A DNA stretch of 64,000 nucleotides, taken from the NCBI GenBank assembly GCA_031423495.1, contig JANPFP010000277.1, positions 9,089 to 73,088 on the forward strand. The letters are read 5' to 3'. Position 1 is the stretch's first letter; each line of letters opens with the position of its first letter. The translations under genes and the position numbers were made by a program. Under the pieces are notes generated by a model that searched no databases, was not told where the DNA came from, and saw only the letters and a list, made by a program, of their open reading frames with translations. Shown here in pieces: positions 1 to 8,960 of the stretch. Source of the DNA: JACPYM01 sp031423495. GTDB taxonomy: Bacteria > Acidobacteriota > Blastocatellia > RBC074.

Positions 1-1
1 C

Positions 2-409
2 ATCGGCGTGCAAGGCCACATCCCCGAACGCGACGGCGTATTCAATTGCCTGTTCCTGTTAGAAGCCGTGCTGGCCTTTGGCAAACCGCCTTCAGAAATC
101 GTGAAAGACATTTGGAAGGAGTTCGGCGAGTTTCACTTCGAACGCCGCGACTTGCACGTACCCATCGCGCATGGACAACAGTTCGTCGCGCAAATGCGCG
201 ATAACACGCCCGCGACCTTTGCCGGAGAAAAAGTGGTGAACGTGGCTACGCTGGATGGAACCAAGCTGATCTTCGAGGACGAAAGCTGGATTCTTTTCCG
301 CCAGTCCGGCACTGAACCCGCGCTGCGCGTTTATAGCGAAGCGACCTCCATCGCCAAGATGACTAAGCTCATGGACGAAGGCGAACGCCTCGCGCGCAGC
401 AATCACTAA
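2..409 (+). CDS. Phosphoglucomutase/phosphomannomutase, C-terminal part
   Basis: This is the 3' end of an alpha-D-phosphohexomutase, which interconverts hexose 1- and 6-phosphates in the cytoplasm. The frame is open to the left edge, so the N-terminal domains with the phosphoserine and metal loop lie outside the window. The visible part starts in the domain III sugar-binding region (GHIPERDG) and contains the domain IV phosphate-binding loop RQSGTEPALRVY near the C-terminus. A strong palindromic terminator follows the stop codon. Whether it prefers glucose, mannose or another hexose phosphate cannot be told from this fragment, so no symbol is given. Confidence 0.85.
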   Translation: MGVQGHIPERDGVFNCLFLLEAVLAFGKPPSEIVKDIWKEFGEFHFERRDLHVPIAHGQQFVAQMRDNTPATFAGEKVVNVATLDGTKLIFEDESWILFRQSGTEPALRVYSEATSIAKMTKLMDEGERLARSNH

Positions 410-423
410 ACCCCAAAGAATAA

Positions 424-483
424 AGAATAAAGGCAGAGGAATGACAATGATTGGCAGCGCTGTCATTCCTCTGCCTTTATTCT
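424..483. terminator. Palindromic bidirectional terminator
   Basis: A perfect 23-bp inverted repeat (424-446 with 461-483) has a 14-nt loop. It sits between the convergent ends of the phosphohexomutase and the HEAT protein gene. The outer stem is A/T-rich, giving short T stretches on both strands, so it could terminate both transcripts. Part of the stem (GTCATTCCTCTGCC) recurs in the palindrome at 38904-38917. Confidence 0.7.
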
Positions 484-499
484 ATTGTCCAGAAGTTGA

Positions 500-1330
500 T
501 TAGCTCGTTTGGCGTTGGCTGATGCGTTGCAAGGCCTGCATTGCAGCGGTTCGCAGGTAAGGGTCTTCATTCGTAGTCGCTTCGCGCAATGCGTCCAGTG
601 CTTCCTGATCTGATGGCGTAACCAGCCAGCCCAACGCCTCGGCGGCTGCGCGTCGTACGATGGCTGCATCTTTCAACAAAGCTTTACGCAAATCCGGTAC
701 AGCGACGCGATAGCCGATGCGCCCCAAAGCGCGAGCAGCTTCGGCGCGCGTGAATGCGTCTTGCTCTCCGCGCCGTTTAACGAGACATTCGTGCAGCGCG
801 CTCGCCGCCGCCGTGTCAGCCAGTTCAGCCAGCGCGTAAGCCGCCGTCGCGCGCAGTTCAACCTCTTTATGTTTGAGCAAAGGGATCAGCGCCGCCGTCA
901 CCGGAGCCGCGTGATAGCGCGCCAACGCATAGATCACCGCCTTGCGCGTAGCCACTTCGCGTTCGCTTTGCAACGCCGTCAGCAAGGCATCCATCGCCGA
1001 AGAAGGCCCGGCGAGTTCGATGGCGCGCGCGGCGTGAGTGCGCAACAGTGGTTGAAGATCATTGCGCAACACTTCAATCAGCGCCGCCACTGTCGCCGGA
1101 CGCGGTTCGCGGCGCGCGCTTTTGAAAAGGGTCGCCAGTTCTACCAACCCTGACAAACGCACTTCTTCATTGCCGCCCGTGAGGCGGGCAACGCATTGCG
1201 CTTCAAAGTCGGGCAGAATTGTTTGTCCAGACACACTCAGCGCAAGCATCCAAACGACTGCGCAAACACCCGGCAATTTGCTCAACACCGCCTCAGATAT
1301 TTTTTTGATAGAACCTTCTCTGCTCGACAT
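500..1330 (-). CDS. Exported HEAT-repeat protein
   Basis: The product is 276 residues. A hydrophobic signal-like segment (VCAVVWMLALSVSG) lies near residues 21-35. It is followed by about six HEAT/PBS-lyase-like repeats with recurring cores such as AAAEALGWL, LRATAAYALAEL and AARALGRIG. Such alpha-solenoids usually act as protein-binding scaffolds, and no catalytic residues are evident. The ATG at 1330 is chosen because GGAAG lies 5 nt upstream; the frame is open to 1366, but that extension runs into a 16-bp tandem repeat. It is the last gene of a minus-strand run after xerC. A second exported HEAT protein lies at 28.2 kb. Function is unknown. Confidence 0.75.
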   Translation of the reverse strand: MSSREGSIKKISEAVLSKLPGVCAVVWMLALSVSGQTILPDFEAQCVARLTGGNEEVRLSGLVELATLFKSARREPRPATVAALIEVLRNDLQPLLRTHAARAIELAGPSSAMDALLTALQSEREVATRKAVIYALARYHAAPVTAALIPLLKHKEVELRATAAYALAELADTAAASALHECLVKRRGEQDAFTRAEAARALGRIGYRVAVPDLRKALLKDAAIVRRAAAEALGWLVTPSDQEALDALREATTNEDPYLRTAAMQALQRISQRQTS

Positions 1331-1348
1331 AGAGTCTTCCATTGCAAA

Positions 1349-1388
1349 ATTCGGGCATTTCAACATTCGGGCATTTCGACATTCGGAC
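1349..1388. repeat. 16-bp direct tandem repeat
   Basis: Two and a half copies of ATTCGGGCATTTCRAC lie at 1349-1364, 1365-1380 and 1381-1388, between xerC and the HEAT gene. They extend the HEAT reading frame artificially at its 5' end. Confidence 0.7.
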
Positions 1389-1404
1389 TTTAACCTACCT
1401 CAGC

Positions 1405-2322
1405 TCAGGCTTTGGGATGCGCCTTGTCATAGACTTCCATCAATTTATCCATCGCTACGTGCGTATATTGTTGCGTAGTCGAAAGCCGCGCGTGGCCGAG
1501 CAATTCCTGAATAACGCGCAAATCAGCCCCGCCATCCAGCAAGTGCGTAGCAAACGAATGCCGCAAGCTATGCGGGCTGATGTGATGTACGTCGGCACAA
1601 ATTTTCACGTATTTATCCACCATCCTTCCCACCGACCGCGTAGTAATGCGAGTACCTTGATAATTCATAAAGACGGCTTGCGCGTCTAACTTATCCGGCT
1701 CGGCTTCAGCTAATAACTCGCCCCGCACAGTTAAATAATTCTGCAAGGCTTTGAGCGCGTGTTGGCCGAAAGGCGTGATGCGTTCTTTGCGTCCTTTGCC
1801 TTTGACGCGCACTGTCAAGTTGGTGAAATCAATGTCGAGCAGGTTTAACGTGACTAACTCAGACACGCGAATGCCGCTGGCATAAAGTAACTCAAGCATC
1901 GCACGATCACGCTTGCCTAACACCGATTCGAGATCGGGTGTTTCAATAAATCGAATTACCTGCTCGATGTTGAGATGATTGGGTAACGTACGCTCTACGC
2001 GCGGACTGGCGACAAGTTGCGCGGGGTTGAGTTCGAGTACGCCTTCGCGGCACAAGTAACGAAAGAAAGTCCGCAACGTAGCGATCTTGCGATGAATAGA
2101 GCTTTTCTTTTTCTGCTTCTCATACAGCGTCGCCATAAAATCGCGGATGGTCAGGTTATCGAGCGCGTGAATGTCTACCTCACGGCGCTTGCCCTCTTTG
2201 TCAGCGGGCGCGATGTGGTCATAAAACTGTACGAGGTCGCTCTCATAGTTCCGCAAAGTATGAACGGAGGAGTTTCGTTCATACTTGAGATGCTGCATAA
2301 AATCGTCAAGGTATTTTTGCAT
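1405..2322 (-). CDS. xerC: Tyrosine recombinase XerC
   Basis: This site-specific tyrosine recombinase would resolve chromosome dimers at dif together with a partner recombinase. The 305-residue length is normal. An N-terminal SAM-like core-binding domain covers residues 1-95. The catalytic domain carries the expected residues: R152 (ASGIRVSEL), K176 (VKGKGRKER), H251 and R254 (HSLRHSFATH), H277 (LGHARLSTTQ) and nucleophile Y286 (QQYTHV). The C-terminus VYDKAHPKA resembles XerC more than XerD. It lies 9 bp after the Uma2 gene in the same direction. No dif site, att site or cargo was found nearby, so a housekeeping role fits better than a phage integrase. Confidence 0.88.
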   Translation of the reverse strand: MQKYLDDFMQHLKYERNSSVHTLRNYESDLVQFYDHIAPADKEGKRREVDIHALDNLTIRDFMATLYEKQKKKSSIHRKIATLRTFFRYLCREGVLELNPAQLVASPRVERTLPNHLNIEQVIRFIETPDLESVLGKRDRAMLELLYASGIRVSELVTLNLLDIDFTNLTVRVKGKGRKERITPFGQHALKALQNYLTVRGELLAEAEPDKLDAQAVFMNYQGTRITTRSVGRMVDKYVKICADVHHISPHSLRHSFATHLLDGGADLRVIQELLGHARLSTTQQYTHVAMDKLMEVYDKAHPKA

Positions 2323-2331
2323 CTTTACGCC

Positions 2332-2895
2332 TTAGCCCAATAACATTGCCGCCTGAAGCTCTACGTCTGGTAAGGCTTGCGGTGCGAGCGTTTGCCCGCC
2401 GCGTACCAGAAGAGTGGTTTGATATTCACCGTCTACCGGATGGCGGTAAACTTCAACGACTTTTTTCTTCAGATCAATAATCCAAAGTTCAGCGATGCCT
2501 GCGCGAGCATAAGCTGGACGCTTAACGGTGCGATCAGCGCGCGCAGAGGTTTCCGCGACTTCGATCACCAACAAAACTTCGTCAGGCAAGGCGTGCGACA
2601 ACGTGTAATCGTCCGCGCGCGGTTTCAATAAACATATGTCGGGCTGCGGCTGCGATTGCTCATCAAGTTGAATCTGATTCTGAATTGTAACTACGGCCTG
2701 ATCGTCTACTAAACGAACCAACAGGCGAGTCAACCGATTTACGATGCCAGCGTGGCTGGGATTGATGGGACTCATTTCAATCATCTCCCCATTTAACAAT
2801 TCTACTCGGTCATCTTTGGTCAAAATGCCGTGCGTAATCATTTGCTGAAATTGTTCAACCGTCAGAGGGCGACGGCGTACCGCTGGATAAGACAT
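2332..2895 (-). CDS. Uma2-family (DUF820) putative endonuclease
   Basis: The 187-residue protein belongs to the Uma2 restriction-endonuclease-like family. Typical family features are RVELLNGEMIEMSP near the N-terminus, QPDICLL supplying the acidic residue of the PD-(D/E)XK core, and LVIEVAETS supplying the second acidic residue. The pattern RPAYARAGIAELWIID is also characteristic. The start is supported by AGGAGCAGG just upstream of the ATG. Families of this type are widespread in Cyanobacteria and Acidobacteriota, often in many copies, and their biological role is not settled. It is flanked closely by xerC and the MutS-like gene. Confidence 0.85.
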   Translation of the reverse strand: MSYPAVRRRPLTVEQFQQMITHGILTKDDRVELLNGEMIEMSPINPSHAGIVNRLTRLLVRLVDDQAVVTIQNQIQLDEQSQPQPDICLLKPRADDYTLSHALPDEVLLVIEVAETSARADRTVKRPAYARAGIAELWIIDLKKKVVEVYRHPVDGEYQTTLLVRGGQTLAPQALPDVELQAAMLLG

Positions 2896-2985
2896 TCGAC
2901 CTGCTCCTTGAATATGAACTTGAACACTGCCTGTTGCAGTGCTGGCACAATGCTAACCGATAACGATATTTCTGAAAACGTGAGA

Positions 2986-4785
2986 TTAAACGTCCAGCCC
3001 TACGGCGCGCATGAGTTCGAGGGCGTTGCTGCGTTCGACGACGCCGTCGTGCATGCGGTAATCGAAATACATCTGGCCGTCTTTTAGTTCGTCTTGAAAA
3101 TGTACGTTGCGGGCGCGACCGTTTAATTCTTCGGCAATTTTTGTCAGTGCGAGATCGTGCGTAGTAACTAAGCCTAATGCGCCGCGCGCGACGAGGCTTT
3201 TGATGACGGCGGCTGCTCCGATGCGGCGGTCGTGCGAGTTGGTTCCGCTCAAGATTTCATCGAGCAAAAATAATAACGGCAGTTCGGCTTGGGTGAGTTC
3301 GACGACTTGGCGCAGCCGCGTGATTTCGGCGTAAAAGCGCGAAGCTCCGGCTTGCAGCGAATCTTGAATGTGAATCGCTGCGCCGACGTTAAGACGCGAG
3401 AGGCGCAAGCGCGTGGCACGGACGGGCGCTCCGGCCAGGGCGAGTGTGACGTTGATGCCGACGGTACGCATCAGTGTGCTTTTGCCGGACATGTTCGAAC
3501 CGCTGACGATTAACAAAGACTGTTGCGCGGTGAGCGTTACGTCGTTGCGGATGCAGCGGGCTTCGGCAATCAGCGGATGTCCGAGTTGCGCGGCGTCAAA
3601 CAAGGCGGCGTTTTCTATGAGTTCAGGGAAAGGATCTTGAGGGTGTTCGCAAGCGTAACCGGCGAGTGAATTCAGGGCTTCGAATTCGGCCAGCGCGTCA
3701 AGCCAGCGCGCGACTTGCGGGCCGCAATCCTGCTTCCAGCGTTCGACGGCGATGGCAATTTGCGTAGGAATCATCAACACAAAAGCCAGCGGCGCGAAGA
3801 ACTGATTTTTGCACCAGTCGAGTATTTCGCCGAGGCGATGCAGCCGCGCGATCTGTTGCGAAGGCGTGAGGCCGTTCGTATCAAGCGCCGTCCGCAACCG
3901 CGCCAAGGCGGGCGAAGTGAATTGCTCGGCTTCGACGCGCGCCAGCACTTGTGCCAGCAATCTCAGATCGCGGCTGGGACGGTCGAGTTCGCCGATGACG
4001 CGGCCGGTCTCGCTGCGCGCGTAAAGCAAAAAACAGGTTTCAGCAATCAGCGCCGCAAAGAAAAATTGCCTGCCATATCCGGCAAACCACACGACGACGG
4101 CGGCGAGCGTGATGACGCCTAACAGTGAGCCTACGACTTGCAAGGCGCGTGACGTGAAACGCGCCAGTTGATTGCCCCAAGCGGCGAGTTCGGCGTGATG
4201 AACTCCGGCGTTTATGCCGTCGCCGAGCAACGCGAGATCGGCGCGCAGGTCGAGTTTGTCACGCAACTCGTTGACGGCTTCCTGTCGCGTGCGGATTTCG
4301 TCAAACGTCGCCGGAGCCAATAACCACGCGGCTAAACGTTCTTCGCCCGCGCGCGTGCGAGCCGTGCAAAGTAATTCGAATAACGAACCCGCGCCGAAAA
4401 TATCCAGGTCTTCGGTGTAAGCGTGCGCAGCGTTTTTGAAACGTTCGCCCGCGTTGCCTTGGCCCATCCAGTTACCGGCGAGACGTGCGAGGCCGTATTC
4501 GTAATACTGTTTGGCACGAGCAGATCGTTTGAGGGTTTCAGCGACGCGCTGATGCTTCACGACCAGCACCATGAAAAGTGCGACGGGCAAGGCTGACCAG
4601 AAAGCAGAGAGCGCGCCGGTCAATGCGGCTGCGACTAAAATTAGCAACGTGACAAACAGAATGCGTCGCCAGCGCCACAGGTCATCGCTGCGTTTTTGCG
4701 CAGCCTGCCAGAGGGATTGTTGCGTCGCCAGTCGGCGTTGATATTCGTTAAGCGGTTCATCGGAATGTGAAGTAATTGAATTCAT
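2986..4785 (-). CDS. Membrane-associated MutS-family ATPase
   Basis: The 599-residue protein has a C-terminal MutS ATPase domain with Walker A GSNMSGKST (residues 429-437) and Walker B LLFLLDEILSGTN further on. It lacks the N-terminal mismatch-recognition domain of MutS. Instead it has two predicted transmembrane segments at about residues 42-76, another hydrophobic pair around 215-255, and one near 330-347, with lever/clamp-like helical regions between. This architecture matches membrane-bound MutS-related proteins of unknown role rather than canonical mismatch repair. It lies 16 bp after the LRR gene on the same strand and probably shares its transcript. The ATPase family assignment is firm; a DNA-repair role is not shown. 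Confidence 0.85.
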   Translation of the reverse strand: MNSITSHSDEPLNEYQRRLATQQSLWQAAQKRSDDLWRWRRILFVTLLILVAAALTGALSAFWSALPVALFMVLVVKHQRVAETLKRSARAKQYYEYGLARLAGNWMGQGNAGERFKNAAHAYTEDLDIFGAGSLFELLCTARTRAGEERLAAWLLAPATFDEIRTRQEAVNELRDKLDLRADLALLGDGINAGVHHAELAAWGNQLARFTSRALQVVGSLLGVITLAAVVVWFAGYGRQFFFAALIAETCFLLYARSETGRVIGELDRPSRDLRLLAQVLARVEAEQFTSPALARLRTALDTNGLTPSQQIARLHRLGEILDWCKNQFFAPLAFVLMIPTQIAIAVERWKQDCGPQVARWLDALAEFEALNSLAGYACEHPQDPFPELIENAALFDAAQLGHPLIAEARCIRNDVTLTAQQSLLIVSGSNMSGKSTLMRTVGINVTLALAGAPVRATRLRLSRLNVGAAIHIQDSLQAGASRFYAEITRLRQVVELTQAELPLLFLLDEILSGTNSHDRRIGAAAVIKSLVARGALGLVTTHDLALTKIAEELNGRARNVHFQDELKDGQMYFDYRMHDGVVERSNALELMRAVGLDV

Positions 4786-4801
4786 GCTTTAGCCAAACAG
4801 C

Positions 4802-5890
4802 TCAACAAATCACCTGACAGCCGCGCGCTTCGAGCCGATTCCACTCGGCGGGCAGTCCCCACAATTTGAGCCAGCGCAAATCAAGTTTTTCGAGCCGTGG
4901 CAACTTTATCAAACTCGCAGGCAATTCGCGCAACCGATTGGCGCGCAAATCTAAATGACGCAATTCAGGCAACGCACCGAGCGCATCGGGCAACGATTGC
5001 AATACGTTGTTGCGCAAATCCAACTTTAACAGACGCGGCAATTGTCCAATCGAATCAGGCAAGCCGGTGAGCGCGTTGTCGGTCAAATGCAATTCGCGCA
5101 AACCCATGAGCTTGCCTATCGAATCAGGCAAATGCGTCAGACGATTTTTCGAGAGGTGCAATTCGCGCAAGTTTGTCAGGCTGCTGAGGTCAGGCAACGC
5201 CGAAAGCAAGTTGTTGGTGATGCGCAACTCTTGCACCGCCGTTAACTGGCCTATCGAATCAGGCAAAGACGTGAGCCGATTATCTGAGGCGTTGAAATAA
5301 CGAAGTTGCGACAGTTGCTCGAACATATCCGCGTGCAGTCGTTCGAGGCGGTTATCGCCGACATAAAGCGCGTGGCTCAGTTTCGACAGGCGACTGAGCG
5401 CGCGCGGCAAAGCCAGCAAAGCGTTATGCGCGAGGTCGAGCATTTCAAGTTCGGTCAAGGCGGCGAGGTCTTCGGGAATCAGCGCCAACTGGTTCTCTGC
5501 GAGATTGAGCGATTTCAACCGCGTGAATTGCCAGATCGCACGCGGAACCGTCGTGAAGCGATTGTGCCCCAGACTCAGGTCAGTCAGTTGCGTCAGGCGC
5601 TGCGCATTCGGCGGCAGGTCACTCAGTTGGTTGTGATAAAGCCGCAACGTTTTGAGCGCGGTCAAGTCTGACAGCGAATCGGGCAAGCTGGTGAGCGCGT
5701 TGCTTTCGACGTGCAGCACTTCGAGCGCAGACAGTTCGCCCAGCCACGCAGGCAATTCGGTCAGTTGATTGCCGTCCAGCCAGAGTTCGCGCAGCGTATG
5801 CCGCAAAGAGCGCAAGTCAGGCAGATGGGTCAATCCTTTCCATGACAGGTCAAGCGCACCCGTAGCGGTTAAGGTCAGGTTCAGGGACAT
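4802..5890 (-). CDS. Leucine-rich-repeat protein
   Basis: The 362-residue protein consists almost entirely of about fourteen LRR units of 22-24 residues with the consensus LxxLPxxLxxLxxLxxLxLxxNxL, for example LRELHLSKNRLTHLPDSIG. No signal peptide, kinase, TIR or Ras-like domain is present, so it is probably a cytoplasmic protein-interaction scaffold. The start codon is preceded by AAGGAG. It is the first gene of a minus-strand run (LRR, MutS-like, Uma2, xerC, HEAT) and is divergent from the MFS gene. Confidence 0.85.
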   Translation of the reverse strand: MSLNLTLTATGALDLSWKGLTHLPDLRSLRHTLRELWLDGNQLTELPAWLGELSALEVLHVESNALTSLPDSLSDLTALKTLRLYHNQLSDLPPNAQRLTQLTDLSLGHNRFTTVPRAIWQFTRLKSLNLAENQLALIPEDLAALTELEMLDLAHNALLALPRALSRLSKLSHALYVGDNRLERLHADMFEQLSQLRYFNASDNRLTSLPDSIGQLTAVQELRITNNLLSALPDLSSLTNLRELHLSKNRLTHLPDSIGKLMGLRELHLTDNALTGLPDSIGQLPRLLKLDLRNNVLQSLPDALGALPELRHLDLRANRLRELPASLIKLPRLEKLDLRWLKLWGLPAEWNRLEARGCQVIC

Positions 5891-5956
5891 TCCAACTCCT
5901 TAACGAATAGGTAATAAAGCGGTGATGTGGGATTCAAAATTGCAAGTTGTTGTTTG

Positions 5957-5968
5957 ATTGCATGCAAT
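5957..5968. promoter_or_regulatory. Perfect 12-bp palindrome, possible operator
   Basis: ATTGCATGCAAT is a perfect dyad in the 166-bp gap between the divergent LRR and MFS genes. Its position suits a dimeric repressor site for the transporter, but no cognate regulator is adjacent and short palindromes can arise by chance. Confidence 0.25.
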
Positions 5969-6056
5969 GTAGACCATTTCGCGCCGTTGGCATACAGTGC
6001 CCGCGCATTTTCCTTCGCACGCAGTTCCATCAACAATTCGACCGTCTAAGACACCT

Positions 6057-7307
6057 ATGAAACATCGCCATCGCGTACTCATTCTGCTGTTCTTTCTCTC
6101 GATCATCACTTACCTCGACCGCGTATGTATCTCGGTCGCAGGGCCGCGCATGCAAAACGAGTTGGGCATTTCGCCCGAACGATGGGGTTGGGTCGTAGGC
6201 GCTTTCACGCTGTCATACGCCATTTTTGAAATCCCCGCTGGCGCGATGGGCGACCGCTTAGGCGCGCGCGCCATCCTGATGCGCATCGTGATTTGGTGGT
6301 CGTTATTCACTTCGCTCACCGGCATGGTGTCGGGCTTTGCGATGTTGTTACTGGTGCGCTTTATGTTCGGCGCGGGCGAAGCCGGAGCTTATCCGAACTC
6401 GGCGTCAGTGGTCTCGCGGTGGTTTCCGTTGAAAGAACGCGCCACGGCGCAATCAGTGGTGTGGATGGCTTCGCGCATCGGCGGCGCAATCTCGCCCTTG
6501 CTCGTCGTACCGATTCAAATGGCTTACGGCTGGCGCGCTTCGTTTTATTGCTTCGGCATTATCGGTGTGATTTGGGCAGTGATTTGGTTTTGGTGGTATC
6601 GCAATACGCCGGAAGAAAGGCCGGGCATCTCGACCGACGAATTGATCGAAATCGGCGAGACGCCGCAAAACGTACCGCACGGTTTGCCGTGGGCCGAAGC
6701 GTTACGCAGTTGGAACCTGTGGAAGATCATGCTGATGTACCACACTTATTGTTGGGGCAGTTATTTTTACCTTTCGTGGCTGCACACCTATTTGCAAAAA
6801 GGACGCGGCCTGACTGAAAACGAGATGAAATATCTCTCGGCGCTGCCTTTCATTGTCGGCGCGTGTGGCAACTTATTCGGTGGCTGGTTGAGCGATAGGC
6901 TGTCACAAAAGCACGGCTTGAAATTCGGCAGGCGTTCAGTGGGCTTCACCGGTTTGGCGCTGTCTGCCGTGATGATGTTACTCGCCGCGTTGACCGGCAA
7001 TAAATACGCAGCGGTTCTCTTTCTCACATTGGGTTACGGTTTTATGGATTGCATGCTGCCCGCGTCGTGGGCGGTTTGCATGGATGTCGGCAAAAAATAT
7101 GCGGGCACGGTGAGCGGTACGATGAATATGGCGGGGCAGGTTGGCTCGTTTTCATCGTCGGTCATTTTCGGTTATCTCGTCGTGTGGTTCGGCAGCTACA
7201 ACGCGCCGCTGTTTCCGATGGCTGCGCTGCTGATGGTGAGCGCAATCATTTTTCTTTTCATTGATCCGACTGAACAATTGATAAAAGAAGACGTTCAAGC
7301 TGCGTGA
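6057..7307 (+). CDS. MFS transporter, anion:cation symporter type
   Basis: The 416-residue protein has twelve predicted transmembrane helices and belongs to the major facilitator superfamily, most like the hexuronate/galactonate and tartrate ACS group. Family features are YLDRVCISVAGP in the first helix, the loop 2-3 motif GAMGDRLGAR, and RFMFGAGEAGAYPNSASVVSRW in helices 4-5. The longer open frame from 5997 is rejected because the first helix follows directly after the ATG at 6057. Likely substrates are sugar acids or other organic anions taken up with protons. No catabolic genes are adjacent, so the substrate is unassigned. Confidence 0.85.
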   Translation: MKHRHRVLILLFFLSIITYLDRVCISVAGPRMQNELGISPERWGWVVGAFTLSYAIFEIPAGAMGDRLGARAILMRIVIWWSLFTSLTGMVSGFAMLLLVRFMFGAGEAGAYPNSASVVSRWFPLKERATAQSVVWMASRIGGAISPLLVVPIQMAYGWRASFYCFGIIGVIWAVIWFWWYRNTPEERPGISTDELIEIGETPQNVPHGLPWAEALRSWNLWKIMLMYHTYCWGSYFYLSWLHTYLQKGRGLTENEMKYLSALPFIVGACGNLFGGWLSDRLSQKHGLKFGRRSVGFTGLALSAVMMLLAALTGNKYAAVLFLTLGYGFMDCMLPASWAVCMDVGKKYAGTVSGTMNMAGQVGSFSSSVIFGYLVVWFGSYNAPLFPMAALLMVSAIIFLFIDPTEQLIKEDVQAA

Positions 7308-7419
7308 AATGTCACGCGCTTGACGAGACTCAAAGCGGTATGAATCATGCGCCCTTCGTTCTCACGGCTTCCCTACTGTTGAGAACATTTTTTCCACATC
7401 AACAACACTCAATTTGACC

Positions 7420-7423
7420 GGAG
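7420..7423 (+). promoter_or_regulatory. Ribosome binding site deciding the purC start
   Basis: GGAG lies 5 nt upstream of the GTG at 7429. The alternative TTG at 7414 has no such sequence, so translation of purC probably starts at GTG. Confidence 0.55.
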
Positions 7424-7428
7424 CTTTT

Positions 7429-8337
7429 GTGGCAGGCGAGCGCATTCCCGAACTGAAATTTTTGCGCAGCGGCAAAGTGCGCGACCTTTACGAAGTTGAC
7501 GACGACCATCTGTTGCTCGTCGCTTCTGATCGCATTTCGGCTTTCGATTGCGTGATGCCGAATACGATTCCGCGCAAGGGCCAAGTGCTGACACAGCTTT
7601 CGCAGTTCTGGTTCGGCAAGTTCGCAGACCTCGTTCCCAATCACTTGCAAGCGACGAAGCTCAACGAATTCCCTGCTGATTTGTTGTCACGGCTCTCTGA
7701 AAGCAGTCGCGCTTATCTGGACGGACGCGCGATGTATGTCGTCAAAGGTGAAGTCATTCCGTTCGAGTGCGTAGCGCGCGGCTATCTGGCGGGTTCGGGC
7801 TGGAAGGAATATCAGCAGACGCAAGCGATCTGCGGCCATCAGCTTCCGGCAGGTTTGGTTGAATCGTCGCGCTTGACCGAAGCGATTTTTACGCCAGCGA
7901 CCAAAGCCGAATCCGGTCACGATCTCAACGTCAGTGTCGCCGTGATGGCTAACGCGCTGGGCGCTGAATTAACCGCGCAGCTCGAAACGCTCACGTTGCG
8001 TTTATATAGCGAAGCGGCGGCTTACGCGGCAACGCGCGGCATTATTATTTGCGATACGAAATTTGAATTTGCTTTGCGAGATGGCGAGTTAATGTTGGTT
8101 GACGAAGTTCTGACTCCCGATTCGTCACGTTTTTGGCCCGCCGATAAATACGAACCAGGCCACCCACAGCCCTCGTTCGACAAGCAGTACTTGAGAGATT
8201 ATTTAGAAACGTTGGACTGGGACAAACAACCGCCAGCCCCGAACCTGCCGGTTGAAATCGTCGCCAACACCAGCGCCAAATATCTCGAAGCCTTCCGTCT
8301 GCTCACGGGGCGGGAATTGGTTGAAGTTTTGCGTTAA
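7429..8337 (+). CDS. purC: SAICAR synthase
   Basis: Phosphoribosylaminoimidazole-succinocarboxamide synthase joins CAIR and aspartate with ATP in step 8 of de novo purine synthesis. The 302-residue product begins with the signature SGKVRDLYEVDDDHLLLVASDRISAFD region, and carries ECVARGYLAGSGW and the C-terminal LVDEVLTPDSSRFW active-site segments, all intact. The length fits the eukaryote-like PurC subgroup of about 300 residues. It stands alone, about 100 bp after the MFS gene, with no other pur gene in view. The start choice is explained by the ribosome binding site entry. Confidence 0.93.
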   Translation: MAGERIPELKFLRSGKVRDLYEVDDDHLLLVASDRISAFDCVMPNTIPRKGQVLTQLSQFWFGKFADLVPNHLQATKLNEFPADLLSRLSESSRAYLDGRAMYVVKGEVIPFECVARGYLAGSGWKEYQQTQAICGHQLPAGLVESSRLTEAIFTPATKAESGHDLNVSVAVMANALGAELTAQLETLTLRLYSEAAAYAATRGIIICDTKFEFALRDGELMLVDEVLTPDSSRFWPADKYEPGHPQPSFDKQYLRDYLETLDWDKQPPAPNLPVEIVANTSAKYLEAFRLLTGRELVEVLR

Positions 8338-8517
8338 TGTCGCGGCGTGCCTGCTGCGGCGCTTAGTTCCGAATCGGCTATTCCCTGTGGCCGCTGAAAA
8401 GCTACCACACGCTACATTAGATGTCGGTGCCCCCCGATGTGGTTGGTCAATCGCGTGTGCGTTGCTGCATGCGTATGTCTGCAACCCCCCAAGGACATTC
8501 CAAGGACACCGTAAGTT

Positions 8518-8799
8518 ATGAAAGCCGAACTCCAAGCCCTCGTTGAGAAAATGATCAGCGGCGGCATTTACTTTGAAGAAGCCGTCAAAGAGTTTGAAAA
8601 ACAATTCATCTATCAAACCGTCGCGCGCCATTCCAACAATCTCTCGAAAGCCGCCGTGGTATTAGGCATTCATCGCAATACGCTGACCAAGCGATTGCAG
8701 GAATACGAAGGCGCAAAGAAGCCCGCGCCCGTCGCCAAGGGTAAACGCCGTCAAGTCGCACCGCGCCGCAAAACCCGGCTGCCATCTGTTACTCGTTGA
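8518..8799 (+). CDS. Fis-type helix-turn-helix protein
   Basis: The 93-residue protein has a C-terminal Fis-type HTH, NLSKAAVVLGIHRNTLTKRL (about residues 41-60), the DNA-binding element of Fis and NtrC-family regulators. A basic tail (KGKRRQVAPRRK) follows. No receiver or AAA+ domain is present, so it is a small stand-alone Fis-like protein, possibly nucleoid-associated. AAGGA precedes the ATG by about 11 nt. It lies between purC and tRNA-Gly, and its targets cannot be inferred. Confidence 0.8.
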   Translation: MKAELQALVEKMISGGIYFEEAVKEFEKQFIYQTVARHSNNLSKAAVVLGIHRNTLTKRLQEYEGAKKPAPVAKGKRRQVAPRRKTRLPSVTR

Positions 8800-8874
8800 G
8801 GGCGCACGCTGACGGCGTTGGCAGTCAGGAAAGCGCTGTGTTAGTTTGCCATCGGAATCAATACCCCAAACTGA

Positions 8875-8949
<75 letters not shown>

Positions 8950-8960
8950 AACCTTTCCGC

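Noticed and set aside
1405..2322. XerC considered as a phage or island integrase
   Set aside because: No att duplication, tRNA junction or cargo genes nearby; size and C-terminus fit housekeeping XerC.
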